From NCBI GenBank assembly GCA_016213775.1, contig JACQZR010000106.1, positions 1 to 47,250 of the forward strand: 47,250 nt of DNA. The letters run 5' to 3'. This DNA comes from Acidobacteriota bacterium. GTDB lineage: Bacteria > Acidobacteriota > Terriglobia > Bryobacterales > Bryobacteraceae. Numbering within the stretch: position 1 is the first letter of the stretch; each line of letters opens with the position of its first letter. Below, in pieces: positions 40,618-47,250 of the stretch. Under the pieces are notes generated by a model. That model was not told the origin of the DNA and ran no database searches. It saw only the letters and a program-made list of their open reading frames with translations. Made by a program: the position numbers and the translations under genes.

Positions 40618-40722
40618 CTCTAGTCGAAGATCCTTACTTAATGTTTATACCTGAAACCCGCGCTTTCCGCTACACTTATTTTGCATGCGGATTCTGTTTG
40701 GCATGCTTCGGGAGGCAGCACA

Positions 40723-41049
40723 GTGACGGGCAAGCTGGTGGTTCTATGCAACTGTGGTTCGCTTGAAGAGGCGCGCAAGATCGCACAAGGCGTCGTGGAG
40801 AAGCAACTCGCGGCCTGCGTAAACATCGTGCCCGGTGTGCACAGCATCTACCGATGGCAGGGCTCTGTGGAAGAAGCCAGCGAATTTCTACTGATCATCA
40901 AGACGCGCGATACGGTGTATACCAATCTCGAAGAAGAGATCCGGCGGCTCCACTCCTACACGGTGCCGGAGATCATTGCGTTGCCGGTTGAGCGCGGGTT
41001 CCGGGCGTATCTGGACTGGATCGGCGGCGAGACGATGCAGATCCAGTAG
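40723..41049 (+). CDS. cutA: Divalent-cation tolerance protein CutA
   Basis: 108 residues from GTG 40723, which is preceded by GGAGG at 40711–40715; the frame is open further up but only from a TTG without a ribosome site. CutA signatures are QLAACVNIVPGVHSIYRWQG, LLIIKTRDTVYTNLEEEI and PEIIALPVERGFRAYLDWI. The trimeric protein is linked to copper and other divalent-cation tolerance, although its exact action is uncertain. It is convergent with the SelA-like gene, with 7 bases between the stops. Confidence 0.93.
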   Translation: MTGKLVVLCNCGSLEEARKIAQGVVEKQLAACVNIVPGVHSIYRWQGSVEEASEFLLIIKTRDTVYTNLEEEIRRLHSYTVPEIIALPVERGFRAYLDWIGGETMQIQ

Positions 41050-41056
41050 CCGCTGT

Positions 41057-42301
41057 TTATGCCTTCCGCCCGAAGATCTCTTCCATTCGCACTGCTGCCT
41101 GCTTTTCATCGCCGGCATCGTTCATGAAGCAGACGAACGTCACCCCTTGCGGCTGATGCCGCAGCACACCGATTCGCGGCGTACCTTCCCAGAGGCGTTT
41201 TTCCACCTGCGCCGCGGTCATACCCAGGGCGCTCTCATCCCACGTGGCAAAGACGCGCCGCACGTTGCGCGTGCGATCCACTGGCTCGAAACCACTCTTC
41301 ACTCCGGGCAGTTTGGCGAAGCGTCCGCGTAGAAACTCGGCCTGCTTCATGCACTCGCGGTCCAGCGCGTCAAAGTCGAGTTTGGCGTACTTCTCCACCG
41401 CCAACCACAGCCCGACCATCTCCTCGCGCCCCACCTTCATCGGCCGGCCAAGACTGTCGGAATGCGGGCTCATGTTGAGACGCGCGGCGGCGACGAGATC
41501 CTTGCGGCCCGCCAACAGTCCGGAACACTGTGGCCCGCGAATGTGTTTGCCGCCGCTGGTGCAAATGAGATCGACACCCGCCGCGGCCAGCCGCCGTACG
41601 TTGTCCCACGGCGGAAGCATGTTGGCGGCATCCACCAGCACGGGAACACCCGCGGGCCTGGTGATGCGAAGCACCTGCTCCACCGCCAGCGTTGCGGGTT
41701 TTTCAGAATCGCCGCTCGTGCCACCGAGGAAATACATCATCGCGGTACGCGGATTGATCGCCGCTCGCAGTTCGGCCTCGCCGTCGACATCGATCATCCT
41801 GACCCCAACATTGCGGACCGCGTGGTCGTAACCATTGCGATGCTGCTTCAGCACCACCACTTCATTCTTCAGGCCGGTGGTATCGGGAAGACGGCGAATG
41901 GCCCCTGTGTCGGACCCGGCGACGCAAGCGCATGTACCGACGCAGATGGCTCCCGCCGCTCCCGTGGTGACCATTGCCGATTCCGTACCCGCGAGCTTGC
42001 TGATGCGCTCGCCGATCTTGTCCTGCAACTCATCCAGGGAAACGAATTGCCGCGCGGCATCGGCCATCGCATCGTGCAAATCAGGCCACTGCTTGGAGGC
42101 GCCGATGGTGGTGTGTGTGCCGCGGAAATTGAGAATCGTGGGAATGCCCAGAGTCTCGTAAACAGAAACGCGAGCGGCGGCCGAGGCTGATGAGGCCCCT
42201 AAGGATGCCGCGGCGCCCCCCGGCATCACGCGGGCCAGCCAGGCCCAGCCGCCACTCAAAAAACTGCCCGAAAGAAAGCTTCTACGCAATGCGGTACGCA
42301 T
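41057..42301 (-). CDS. Exported SelA-like PLP-dependent enzyme
   Basis: 414 residues. The fold is aminotransferase class V of the SelA-like group: a PLP lysine in ICTSGGKHIRGPQCSGLLAG, VPVLVDAANMLPPWDNV, and an N-terminal GIPTILNFRGTHTTIGASKQ like SelA relatives. The first 45 residues look like a Tat-type signal (RRSFLSGSFLSGGWAWLARV… AAASLGASSASAAARV). Genuine SelA acts on cytosolic seryl-tRNA; an exported relative must have a different substrate, and no selB, selD or tRNA-Sec is in the window. Similar secreted members exist in Planctomycetes and Acidobacteria; the substrate is unknown. Confidence 0.85.
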   Translation of the reverse strand: MRTALRRSFLSGSFLSGGWAWLARVMPGGAAASLGASSASAAARVSVYETLGIPTILNFRGTHTTIGASKQWPDLHDAMADAARQFVSLDELQDKIGERISKLAGTESAMVTTGAAGAICVGTCACVAGSDTGAIRRLPDTTGLKNEVVVLKQHRNGYDHAVRNVGVRMIDVDGEAELRAAINPRTAMMYFLGGTSGDSEKPATLAVEQVLRITRPAGVPVLVDAANMLPPWDNVRRLAAAGVDLICTSGGKHIRGPQCSGLLAGRKDLVAAARLNMSPHSDSLGRPMKVGREEMVGLWLAVEKYAKLDFDALDRECMKQAEFLRGRFAKLPGVKSGFEPVDRTRNVRRVFATWDESALGMTAAQVEKRLWEGTPRIGVLRHQPQGVTFVCFMNDAGDEKQAAVRMEEIFGRKA

Positions 42302-42351
42302 GCTGTTTAGTATGCATCATGCCGCCGCTGTGCGCGACCCTCTGTCTGCTG

Positions 42352-42705
42352 CTAGCGGCGCCAGTGGCCGTGATAGTACCGTCCGCCATGATAGCGGGGC
42401 CCATGCCACCGAGCGCCCGCGTACGGTGGACGCGACCAGTAGCCGGCGCGCCACGCATACCGCCCGCCGGACGGGTAGTGATAGCCGTCAACCCAGACAT
42501 AGCCGCGCCCTGGGGCAGGAGGCCGCGAGTAGTAGTGAACCACGGGTGGAGGCGGCGCGTAGTAGTAGACCGGTGCGGGGTCATACCGGTAGACAGGCGC
42601 AGGCCCGTAATAACCGCCACCGATATTCAGTCGTACTCCAACTCGCACCTCGGCAAACATCGCAGCCGCGCTGAGTAGCATCGCGATCATCAATTTGGTT
42701 TTCAT
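42352..42705 (-). CDS. Small exported Tyr/Gly/Pro-rich protein, YXWQXGXW-like
   Basis: 117 residues from ATG 42705, with GAGGAGGAG directly before it. A signal peptide (KLMIAMLLSAAAMFAEV) precedes a Tyr/Pro/Gly-rich mature part with YYYAPPPP, APGRGYVWVDGYHYPSGGRY and YWSRPPYAG. The pattern YVWVDGYHYP…YAWRAGYW matches the YXWQXGXW (WXXGXW) repeat proteins, which are often exported and of unknown function. It lies 50 bases downstream of the SelA-like gene's start and is probably transcribed separately. Confidence 0.78.
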   Translation of the reverse strand: MKTKLMIAMLLSAAAMFAEVRVGVRLNIGGGYYGPAPVYRYDPAPVYYYAPPPPVVHYYSRPPAPGRGYVWVDGYHYPSGGRYAWRAGYWSRPPYAGARWHGPRYHGGRYYHGHWRR

Positions 42706-42994
42706 CGACTCCTCCTCTTTCACTAATTTCTTTCCGGCTCTCTTTGGGATGCCGTACGCAGTTTCTCATGGCAACTGCTGTGCCAAACCCTAAGTTGTTG
42801 ATGCGCCGCGGCGAGCCCTTCACTCCCGGTCGTTTCTTCTGGCCGCATTTGAGCAGACTGGTGGTTTTCGATCACCACCGGCTCTGTTCCGCCTTTCCGC
42901 TCACCGTTCCAGGCGGCCCGGTCACCGCCGATTCGGGTCCCGCCTACAGGTTTTGTCTGCGGCATCCCCGAGGACCAGGACCATACTGGACTAG
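42706..42994. other. Gap of about 290 bases between divergent genes, no gene
   Basis: This separates the small exported protein (minus) from the TonB receptor (plus). A short hairpin (GGTGGT at 42860–42865, ACCACC at 42874–42879) is present, and the stretch is very G+C-rich towards the receptor. A cobalamin riboswitch was considered but its conserved boxes are not in order on either strand. No convincing Zur-type site was found. Confidence 0.4.
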
Positions 42995-45160
42995 ATGTCG
43001 ACACTCTGGTTATTGACTACGATAGTGCTGTGCGCAGGCTCTGCTTCCGCCCAGACCGGCTCATTGCAGGGCACTGTAGTGTTGGACAAGACGAGCGACC
43101 CGGTGCATCACGCCTCGGTGCTGATTGTGCAGTTGAAACGGACTGCGCAAAGCGGAGACGACGGAACATTCCGTTTCGACAATCTGCCGGTCGGGCGGTA
43201 CGTCCTGCTGGCACACATGCACGCCCTCACCTCCCAGCGGATTACCGTGGAAGTGACGGCGGGCGGCGTGGCAAAGGCGGAGTTCCGGCTACGCCTCGCA
43301 GCGGTGAAGGAAGAAGTGACGGTGACGGCTTCTGGCAAGGAGGAGTCCACGCTCGAGACTTTTCTCGCGACAACCACAGTGGACAGCACCGACCTCGCAG
43401 CACAAACCGCCACATCCCTGGGCGACGTGCTCGAGAATCAGGCCGGCGTGGCCAAGCGCAGTTTCGGCCCCGGTACATCGCGCCCGGTGATTCGCGGCTT
43501 CGACGGCGATCGCGTGCTCATCATGCAGGATGGCGTTCGCACCGGCACACTGTCGTCGCAATCAGGTGATCACGGCGAACCAATCGATCCGAATTCGGTG
43601 GACCGCGTCGAGATCGTGCGCGGTCCCTCGACGCTGCTCTATGAAGGCAGCGCCATCGGCGGCGTGGTCAACATGGTGACGGGCCATCATCAGACCCACA
43701 AGGAAGCGCATGAAGGCTATCGCGGATTCGTCACCGGGATTGGCGGTACGAACAACAACCGCCGCGGGCTGAGTGGCGGGTTGGAGTATGGGCACAAGTC
43801 CTGGCTGCTATCGGCAAATGGCGGCGGCATCTATCAGGATTCCTATCACGCGCGCGGACTGGTACCCAATTCGCAAAGCGATATCCGCAATGCGAGTCTC
43901 GCCATCGGCCACTACGGAGAGAAGACGTATTTTAACCTCAGTTATGGCATTCAGGACGGCGGTTACGGAATCCCGTTTGATCGCCAGGAGCAGGATCCGG
44001 AGGTAGTGACGATCCCCTTCCGGCGTCAGAATGTTGCTTTCACCGGTGGCCTCAAGAACATCGGCAATCTGTTCGATCAGTTTCAGCTTTCGTTGAACTA
44101 CAGCGATTGGAAGCATACCGAGCAGGATGCGGGCGTTCCGGCGAACTTTTTTTTCAACAAGCAGTTTGTGTATCGCGGCGTGTTCGATCAGAAGCAGCAC
44201 GGGCGCTTTACCGGCAGTTTCGGGTTCTGGGGCCTGGCGCGCGACTACAAGGTGAATGGCGATGAGGCGATTGCCCCGCCCACCCGCCAGAACGCGTTCG
44301 CCGCATTTGCCGTGCAGGGCGTTTCACTGGGGCGCGTCAAACTACAGTACGGCGCTCGCGTGGAGCACAACGCCTATGATCCCACGGGCCTCGACAAGAC
44401 GAGCTTCAATGGTGTGGCGGCGTCGGGCGGCGCCAACGTCGGGCTATGGCGTGGCGGCGTTCTGGTGGGCAGTTTCTCATCCTCTTTCCGATCGCCTGCA
44501 TTGGAGGAGTTGTATAACAACGGGCCGCACCCCGGGAACCTAACCTTCGAAGTGGGCGATGCGCGACTGAAACGCGAGCGCGGCAACGGCGTCGATTTCT
44601 CGGTTCGCCATTCCGCCAATCGCGTCCGCGCGGAGTGGAATTTGTTTTATTACAAAATGTCGAACTACATCTTCCTCGCCCCCACCGGTGAGATTGAGGA
44701 TGGCTTCGTTGTGGCCGATTACAGCCAGGGCAAGAGCCGCTATCGGGGGACGGAGGTCCGCTTGAGCGGCGGCATCACGAACAACATCTGGCTGCACGGC
44801 AGCGTCGATGCGGTGAACGCGCAACTCACCAGCCCGGCGCGCCCGCTGCCTCGCATTCCTCCCGTGCGCGGACGCATTGGTCTGGATCTCCGTTTCAATG
44901 GCCTCAGCCTCGCGCCGGAGCTTGTGCTTACCAACCGCCAGGATCGCGTCTACGTCAACGAGACGCCCACGGCGGGCTACGGGCTCTTCAACCTGAAGGC
45001 GCTCTATTCCATCACCAGCAAACACGTGCTCCACATGATCGGCTTCCAACTCTTCAACGGCACCGATCAGCTTTATCGCAACCACCTGTCGTTCATCAAG
45101 AACTTCGCACCGGAAATCGGACGAGGTGTGATGTTCACATATACAATGCGATTCTTCTAA
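42995..45160 (+). CDS. TonB-dependent outer-membrane receptor, ZnuD-like
   Basis: 721 residues. A signal peptide (LTTIVLCAGSASAQ) is followed by a carboxypeptidase-regulatory-like domain (about 22–100, LQGTVVLDKTSDPVHHASVL), then a plug domain with FLATTTVDSTDLAAQ, LGDVLENQAGVAKRSFG, SRPVIRGFDGDRVLIMQDGV and VDRVEIVRGPSTLLYEGSAI GGVVNMVT. A 22-strand barrel ends in MFTYTMRFF, with the usual terminal aromatic. The SxSGDHGEPIDP stretch and His-rich GHHQTHKEAHEG loop resemble zinc receptors of the ZnuD group, but the cargo is inferred. The stop lies inside the palindrome shared with the convergent gene. Confidence 0.9.
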   Translation: MSTLWLLTTIVLCAGSASAQTGSLQGTVVLDKTSDPVHHASVLIVQLKRTAQSGDDGTFRFDNLPVGRYVLLAHMHALTSQRITVEVTAGGVAKAEFRLRLAAVKEEVTVTASGKEESTLETFLATTTVDSTDLAAQTATSLGDVLENQAGVAKRSFGPGTSRPVIRGFDGDRVLIMQDGVRTGTLSSQSGDHGEPIDPNSVDRVEIVRGPSTLLYEGSAIGGVVNMVTGHHQTHKEAHEGYRGFVTGIGGTNNNRRGLSGGLEYGHKSWLLSANGGGIYQDSYHARGLVPNSQSDIRNASLAIGHYGEKTYFNLSYGIQDGGYGIPFDRQEQDPEVVTIPFRRQNVAFTGGLKNIGNLFDQFQLSLNYSDWKHTEQDAGVPANFFFNKQFVYRGVFDQKQHGRFTGSFGFWGLARDYKVNGDEAIAPPTRQNAFAAFAVQGVSLGRVKLQYGARVEHNAYDPTGLDKTSFNGVAASGGANVGLWRGGVLVGSFSSSFRSPALEELYNNGPHPGNLTFEVGDARLKRERGNGVDFSVRHSANRVRAEWNLFYYKMSNYIFLAPTGEIEDGFVVADYSQGKSRYRGTEVRLSGGITNNIWLHGSVDAVNAQLTSPARPLPRIPPVRGRIGLDLRFNGLSLAPELVLTNRQDRVYVNETPTAGYGLFNLKALYSITSKHVLHMIGFQLFNGTDQLYRNHLSFIKNFAPEIGRGVMFTYTMRFF

Positions 45161-45189
45161 ACACGTGTTTAGAAGAACCCTCGCATTGT
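45143..45189. terminator. Long palindrome across two convergent stop codons
   Basis: The central 26 bases (45152–45177) are a perfect palindrome, with arms TTCTTCTAAACAC and GTGTTTAGAAGAA. Beyond it ACAATGCGA (45143–45151) pairs with TCGCATTGT (45181–45189), leaving a CCC bulge (45178–45180). Both genes therefore end on nearly the same codons: TMRFF-stop for the receptor and TMRGFF-stop for the HDOD protein. Transcripts from either side could fold into the hairpin. There is no T-run after it, so it is not a classical terminator but may protect or end both mRNAs. Confidence 0.7.
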
Positions 45190-46104
45190 GCCAAACTCGG
45201 CGTCGAAATCCGCGAGTATCCTTGCAGTGTCCGTGCCGAGGCCCAAGTGCGCCAACGCGTCCTCCGCAGTGCCTTTCGTCAGAGTGGCGCAGGCCGGAAT
45301 CGTGATCCCAAGCAGGTTCACCACATTGTGTGCCTCCGCCAGTAAACGGCTCAGGTCCATCTGCTCGCCCAGATTCGGCCGCGGATCGTGCTGGTTCCCC
45401 ACCGCTTCCTGAATGTCCGGGGGTAGCTTCCACTGCCCCAGGGCCGCCGCGCAGAGTTCGGCGTGGCAGCAGCCGATCAACTGGAACTCCGCCTCTTCCA
45501 TCGTCATCGCACTCGAGCTCTGATACAACTGGAGGATTTGTTCAAACTGATCGGGCAGTCCGGTAGCCGTCATCATCTTGCCCATCGCATGGAGCAGACC
45601 TGCCGTAAAACCGCCTTCGGGGTAGCGCACTTTGAGCCTTTGGGCCAGAAGATCGGCCATCACTGCGGTTGCCAGGGAGTGTTGGTTGAAGGCCGCCTGC
45701 GACCAACTCTTGGGTGTCTTCACCTGCTTCCACAGCTTGGCCACCGAAAGACTGAGAGCAAGGTTGCGCAGTTTGTTCAATCCAATAATGGAGATGGCGT
45801 AACGGACGGAATTCACCGTACCACTGCGGGCGTAGAGCGCCGAATTCACCAGCTTCAACACGTTGCCGGCGAGCACCGTGTCCTTCTCGATGATCGTCGC
45901 CAGCTCGGCGTAGAATACATCCTCTTTTGCCAATGTGGCGAGCAGCCGGTTGAGCGTCGGAGAGAACGGCGGCAACTGATTCATCGCCCGGAACGCGCGT
46001 TCGCGCAGTGGAGTTTGTGGCACGGCTGCTATAGTCACACCACTCTCATCGGCGGGATACACTACTTTTCCAGTAGTTCGCACCGCGATCCCCGTGTTGT
46101 CCAC
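45169..46104 (-). CDS. HDOD-domain signalling protein
   Basis: 311 residues. The HDOD domain covers about 35–240: LPPFSPTLNRLLATLAKEDV, IIEKDTVLAGNVLKLVNSAL YARSGTVNSVRYAISIIGLN KLRNLALSLS. The motif corresponding to HD is HA in GLLHAMGKMM, as in many HDOD proteins that have lost phosphohydrolase activity. Such proteins act in signalling, often with GGDEF/EAL or chemotaxis-type regulators; none is seen nearby. It is convergent with the TonB receptor and ends in the shared palindrome. A gap of 36 bases separates it from the divergent gene at 46141. Confidence 0.88.
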   Translation of the reverse strand: MDNTGIAVRTTGKVVYPADESGVTIAAVPQTPLRERAFRAMNQLPPFSPTLNRLLATLAKEDVFYAELATIIEKDTVLAGNVLKLVNSALYARSGTVNSVRYAISIIGLNKLRNLALSLSVAKLWKQVKTPKSWSQAAFNQHSLATAVMADLLAQRLKVRYPEGGFTAGLLHAMGKMMTATGLPDQFEQILQLYQSSSAMTMEEAEFQLIGCCHAELCAAALGQWKLPPDIQEAVGNQHDPRPNLGEQMDLSRLLAEAHNVVNLLGITIPACATLTKGTAEDALAHLGLGTDTARILADFDAEFGTMRGFF

Positions 46105-46140
46105 CTTCCCGAATGAGTTACGATTGCTACAAGGCGTCTC

Positions 46141-46773
46141 ATGCGGATTCCGACTCCATTACTGGGTACCTTCGCCGTGCTCGCGTTCTCCGCGTCAGCT
46201 CAGGAGAATCAGCTTGCCCCTTTGACCAGGGCGCTGTTTCAGCATTGGGTCGGGTCCGAAACCGGCGGTGTGATGGTGTTTGAAACTTCCGACAAGGTCT
46301 CTCATCAGTGCGCCTATTCCAGCAAGACCTATTTCGAACGCGACCATCGCAAGACCGAAATCAGCGGCATCCAAGCTGGGCAGCCCCTCGAGGTACTCCT
46401 CGAACGTAATCTCGAACCTCCTCGCTGCCGTGCGCTGATTGTCCGCGTTCTGACACCTGCTGCCTACGCTGCTCAGCGAAGGATGCGCAATATCCCCAGC
46501 CCCACTGAATCCTTCGCCCCCCGCGGCACACTGGTCTACTCCGGCGTTGTGGTGGACGCAAATAACTATTGGTTGGTGCTGCGGCTGCGTTCCGGCGAGA
46601 GACAGCGGATACTGCTCCGGGATGACACGAAGTTCTTCGGCGCCGGCAGCCCGGCAGCCCGCAATGGTCTGCCGAGGAACCGTCCCATCCAAATTCGGGC
46701 AGGGAAGACTTTTGATAACGAGATCGAAGCTTTCTCCATTGTCTGGGGCGAAATCCTTCAGCCCAAAATGTGA
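46141..46773 (+). CDS. Exported protein of unknown function
   Basis: 210 residues with a signal peptide (LGTFAVLAFSASAQ, probable cut after SAQ). The mature part has strands such as GGVMVFETSDKVSHQCAY, LIVRVLTPAAYAAQ, LVYSGVVVDANNYWLVLRLR and DDTKFFGAG; the strand/turn pattern of about 120–195 is like a small OB or beta-barrel fold. Two Cys residues could form a disulfide. I do not recognise the family. It stands divergently from the HDOD gene and directly upstream of a receptor gene. Confidence 0.72.
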   Translation: MRIPTPLLGTFAVLAFSASAQENQLAPLTRALFQHWVGSETGGVMVFETSDKVSHQCAYSSKTYFERDHRKTEISGIQAGQPLEVLLERNLEPPRCRALIVRVLTPAAYAAQRRMRNIPSPTESFAPRGTLVYSGVVVDANNYWLVLRLRSGERQRILLRDDTKFFGAGSPAARNGLPRNRPIQIRAGKTFDNEIEAFSIVWGEILQPKM

Positions 46774-46819
46774 AGTAAAGCGCTAACATAATAGTTTGTT
46801 TTCTGGTTTCCATCGCGTG

Positions 46820-47250
46820 ATGCTCCTTCTCGCTGCGGCGTTGACGGCTGCCGCCCAGTCAGGATCGTTACGAGGCATTGTCACAGATGAAACCGGCGCC
46901 GTGCTGCCGGTCGCTGTGGTTACCCTGCGTGGCCCTTCCGGAACGCAGCGCACCACCGCCGGACCTGATGGCGCTTACTCATTCTTCTCGCTCAGGCCTG
47001 GCCTGCATACCGTAGAGGCATTCGCGCCAAAGCTGGCTCTGCCCAGACCGGCGCGTGTGCAGGTCGGCGCGGGCACTACAACGCTGCACCTGCAACTGCG
47101 TGTGCAGGTGACGCAGGAGAGAGTCACGATCCAGGAGTCCGCCGCGACACCGGGCGTTTCCACCGACGGCGCCAGCAACGGCAACTCCGTAGTGATTCGC
47201 GGAAAGGACCTGGACGCCCTCGGCGACAATTTCGAGGATCTCGCGGCCGA
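46820..47250 (+). CDS. TonB receptor-type protein with carboxypeptidase-like N-terminal domain (partial, right edge)
   Basis: 143 codons to the window end, open throughout. A signal peptide (LLLAAALTAAAQ) is followed by a carboxypeptidase-regulatory-like domain (GSLRGIVTDETGAVLPVAVV, DGAYSFFSLRPGLHTVEAFA) and then the start of a plug-like region (SVVIRGKDLDALGDNFEDLA), the usual layout of Acidobacterial Oar/TonB receptors. A GTG at 46817 directly precedes the ATG. The remaining barrel is beyond the window, so transport specificity cannot be judged. Confidence 0.82.
   Translation, partial: MLLLAAALTAAAQSGSLRGIVTDETGAVLPVAVVTLRGPSGTQRTTAGPDGAYSFFSLRPGLHTVEAFAPKLALPRPARVQVGAGTTTLHLQLRVQVTQERVTIQESAATPGVSTDGASNGNSVVIRGKDLDALGDNFEDLAA

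Noticed and set aside
42850-42990. Possible cobalamin riboswitch before the TonB receptor
   Set aside because: Some short fragments on the minus strand resemble the core, but the order is wrong and the strand does not fit the receptor gene.
1-47250. CRISPR array, tRNA or rRNA genes
   Set aside because: No regularly spaced repeats and no cloverleaf or rRNA-like conserved segments were noticed on reading; small RNAs cannot be excluded without a covariance search.

Overview
The window looks like a chromosomal segment of a GC-rich, Gram-negative, soil-type bacterium, most likely Acidobacteriota close to Solibacter/Bryobacter. This is inferred from the mix of families: planctomycete-type DUF1549/DUF1553, DUF1501, DUF1552 and DUF1587–1595 proteins, TonB receptors with an N-terminal carboxypeptidase-regulatory-like domain, a BACON/S-layer-homology protein, and small Tat-exported proteins beside amidases. 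No rRNA, tRNA or CRISPR array was seen.

Region 1 (1–1845) starts with the 3' end of an ISKra4-type transposase running off the left edge. It is followed by a probable decayed minus-strand gene, a strong bidirectional terminator, and about 0.8 kb with no convincing gene.

Region 2 (1846–14715) is the most interesting part: one long plus-strand, apparently translationally coupled operon. It encodes an exported SLH/BACON surface protein, two small exported proteins, and a 1709-residue RHS/YD-repeat protein whose C-terminal tip is a zinc-protease-like domain (HELGH). Behind it lie three orphan RHS tip cassettes. Each restarts from the same 96-bp RHS core segment, carries a different C-terminal domain, and is followed by a small membrane protein likely to be its immunity partner. 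Two of the orphan tips are also HExxH proteins; one (tip 2) is Gly/Ala-rich and has no such motif. Consecutive genes overlap by ATGA or GTGA. The last immunity gene is broken by two small insertions; removing both restores a 149-residue four-helix membrane protein.

Region 3 (14716–17371) is a patch of accessory genes in decay. It holds a frameshifted zinc-finger gene, a pair of long hairpin repeats, an intact HigB/HigA-type toxin–antitoxin pair with a perfect operator over its −10 box, a frameshifted and apparently rearranged M41-like peptidase, a tyrosine-recombinase fragment with a nonsense codon, and a fragment of a second HigA.

Region 4 (17368–28305) is mostly conserved housekeeping: the queuosine precursor transporter YhhQ, a di-heme peroxidase lipoprotein, a methyltransferase, scpA–scpB–rluB and a CoA-binding protein, a DUF1549/1553–DUF1501 pair, a Uma2-type protein and threonine deaminase.

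Region 5 (27082–36543) is largely minus strand. A tight six-gene run goes thrC, DUF1552, a 68-residue Tat peptide, amidase, prepilin peptidase, ilvA. It is preceded by a DUF1587–1595 cytochrome-type protein and a tetratricopeptide-like protein with a lone CxxCH.

Region 6 (36544–47250) holds an unusual exported fusion of a CE15 glucuronoyl-esterase-like domain with an HDIG metal-phosphohydrolase domain, an NmrA-like reductase, an FtsB-like protein, CutA, an exported SelA-like PLP enzyme, a YXWQXGXW-like small protein, a TonB receptor of the ZnuD-like kind, an HDOD protein, an unknown exported protein and the start of a second TonB-type receptor. The convergent receptor and HDOD genes end inside one long shared palindrome.
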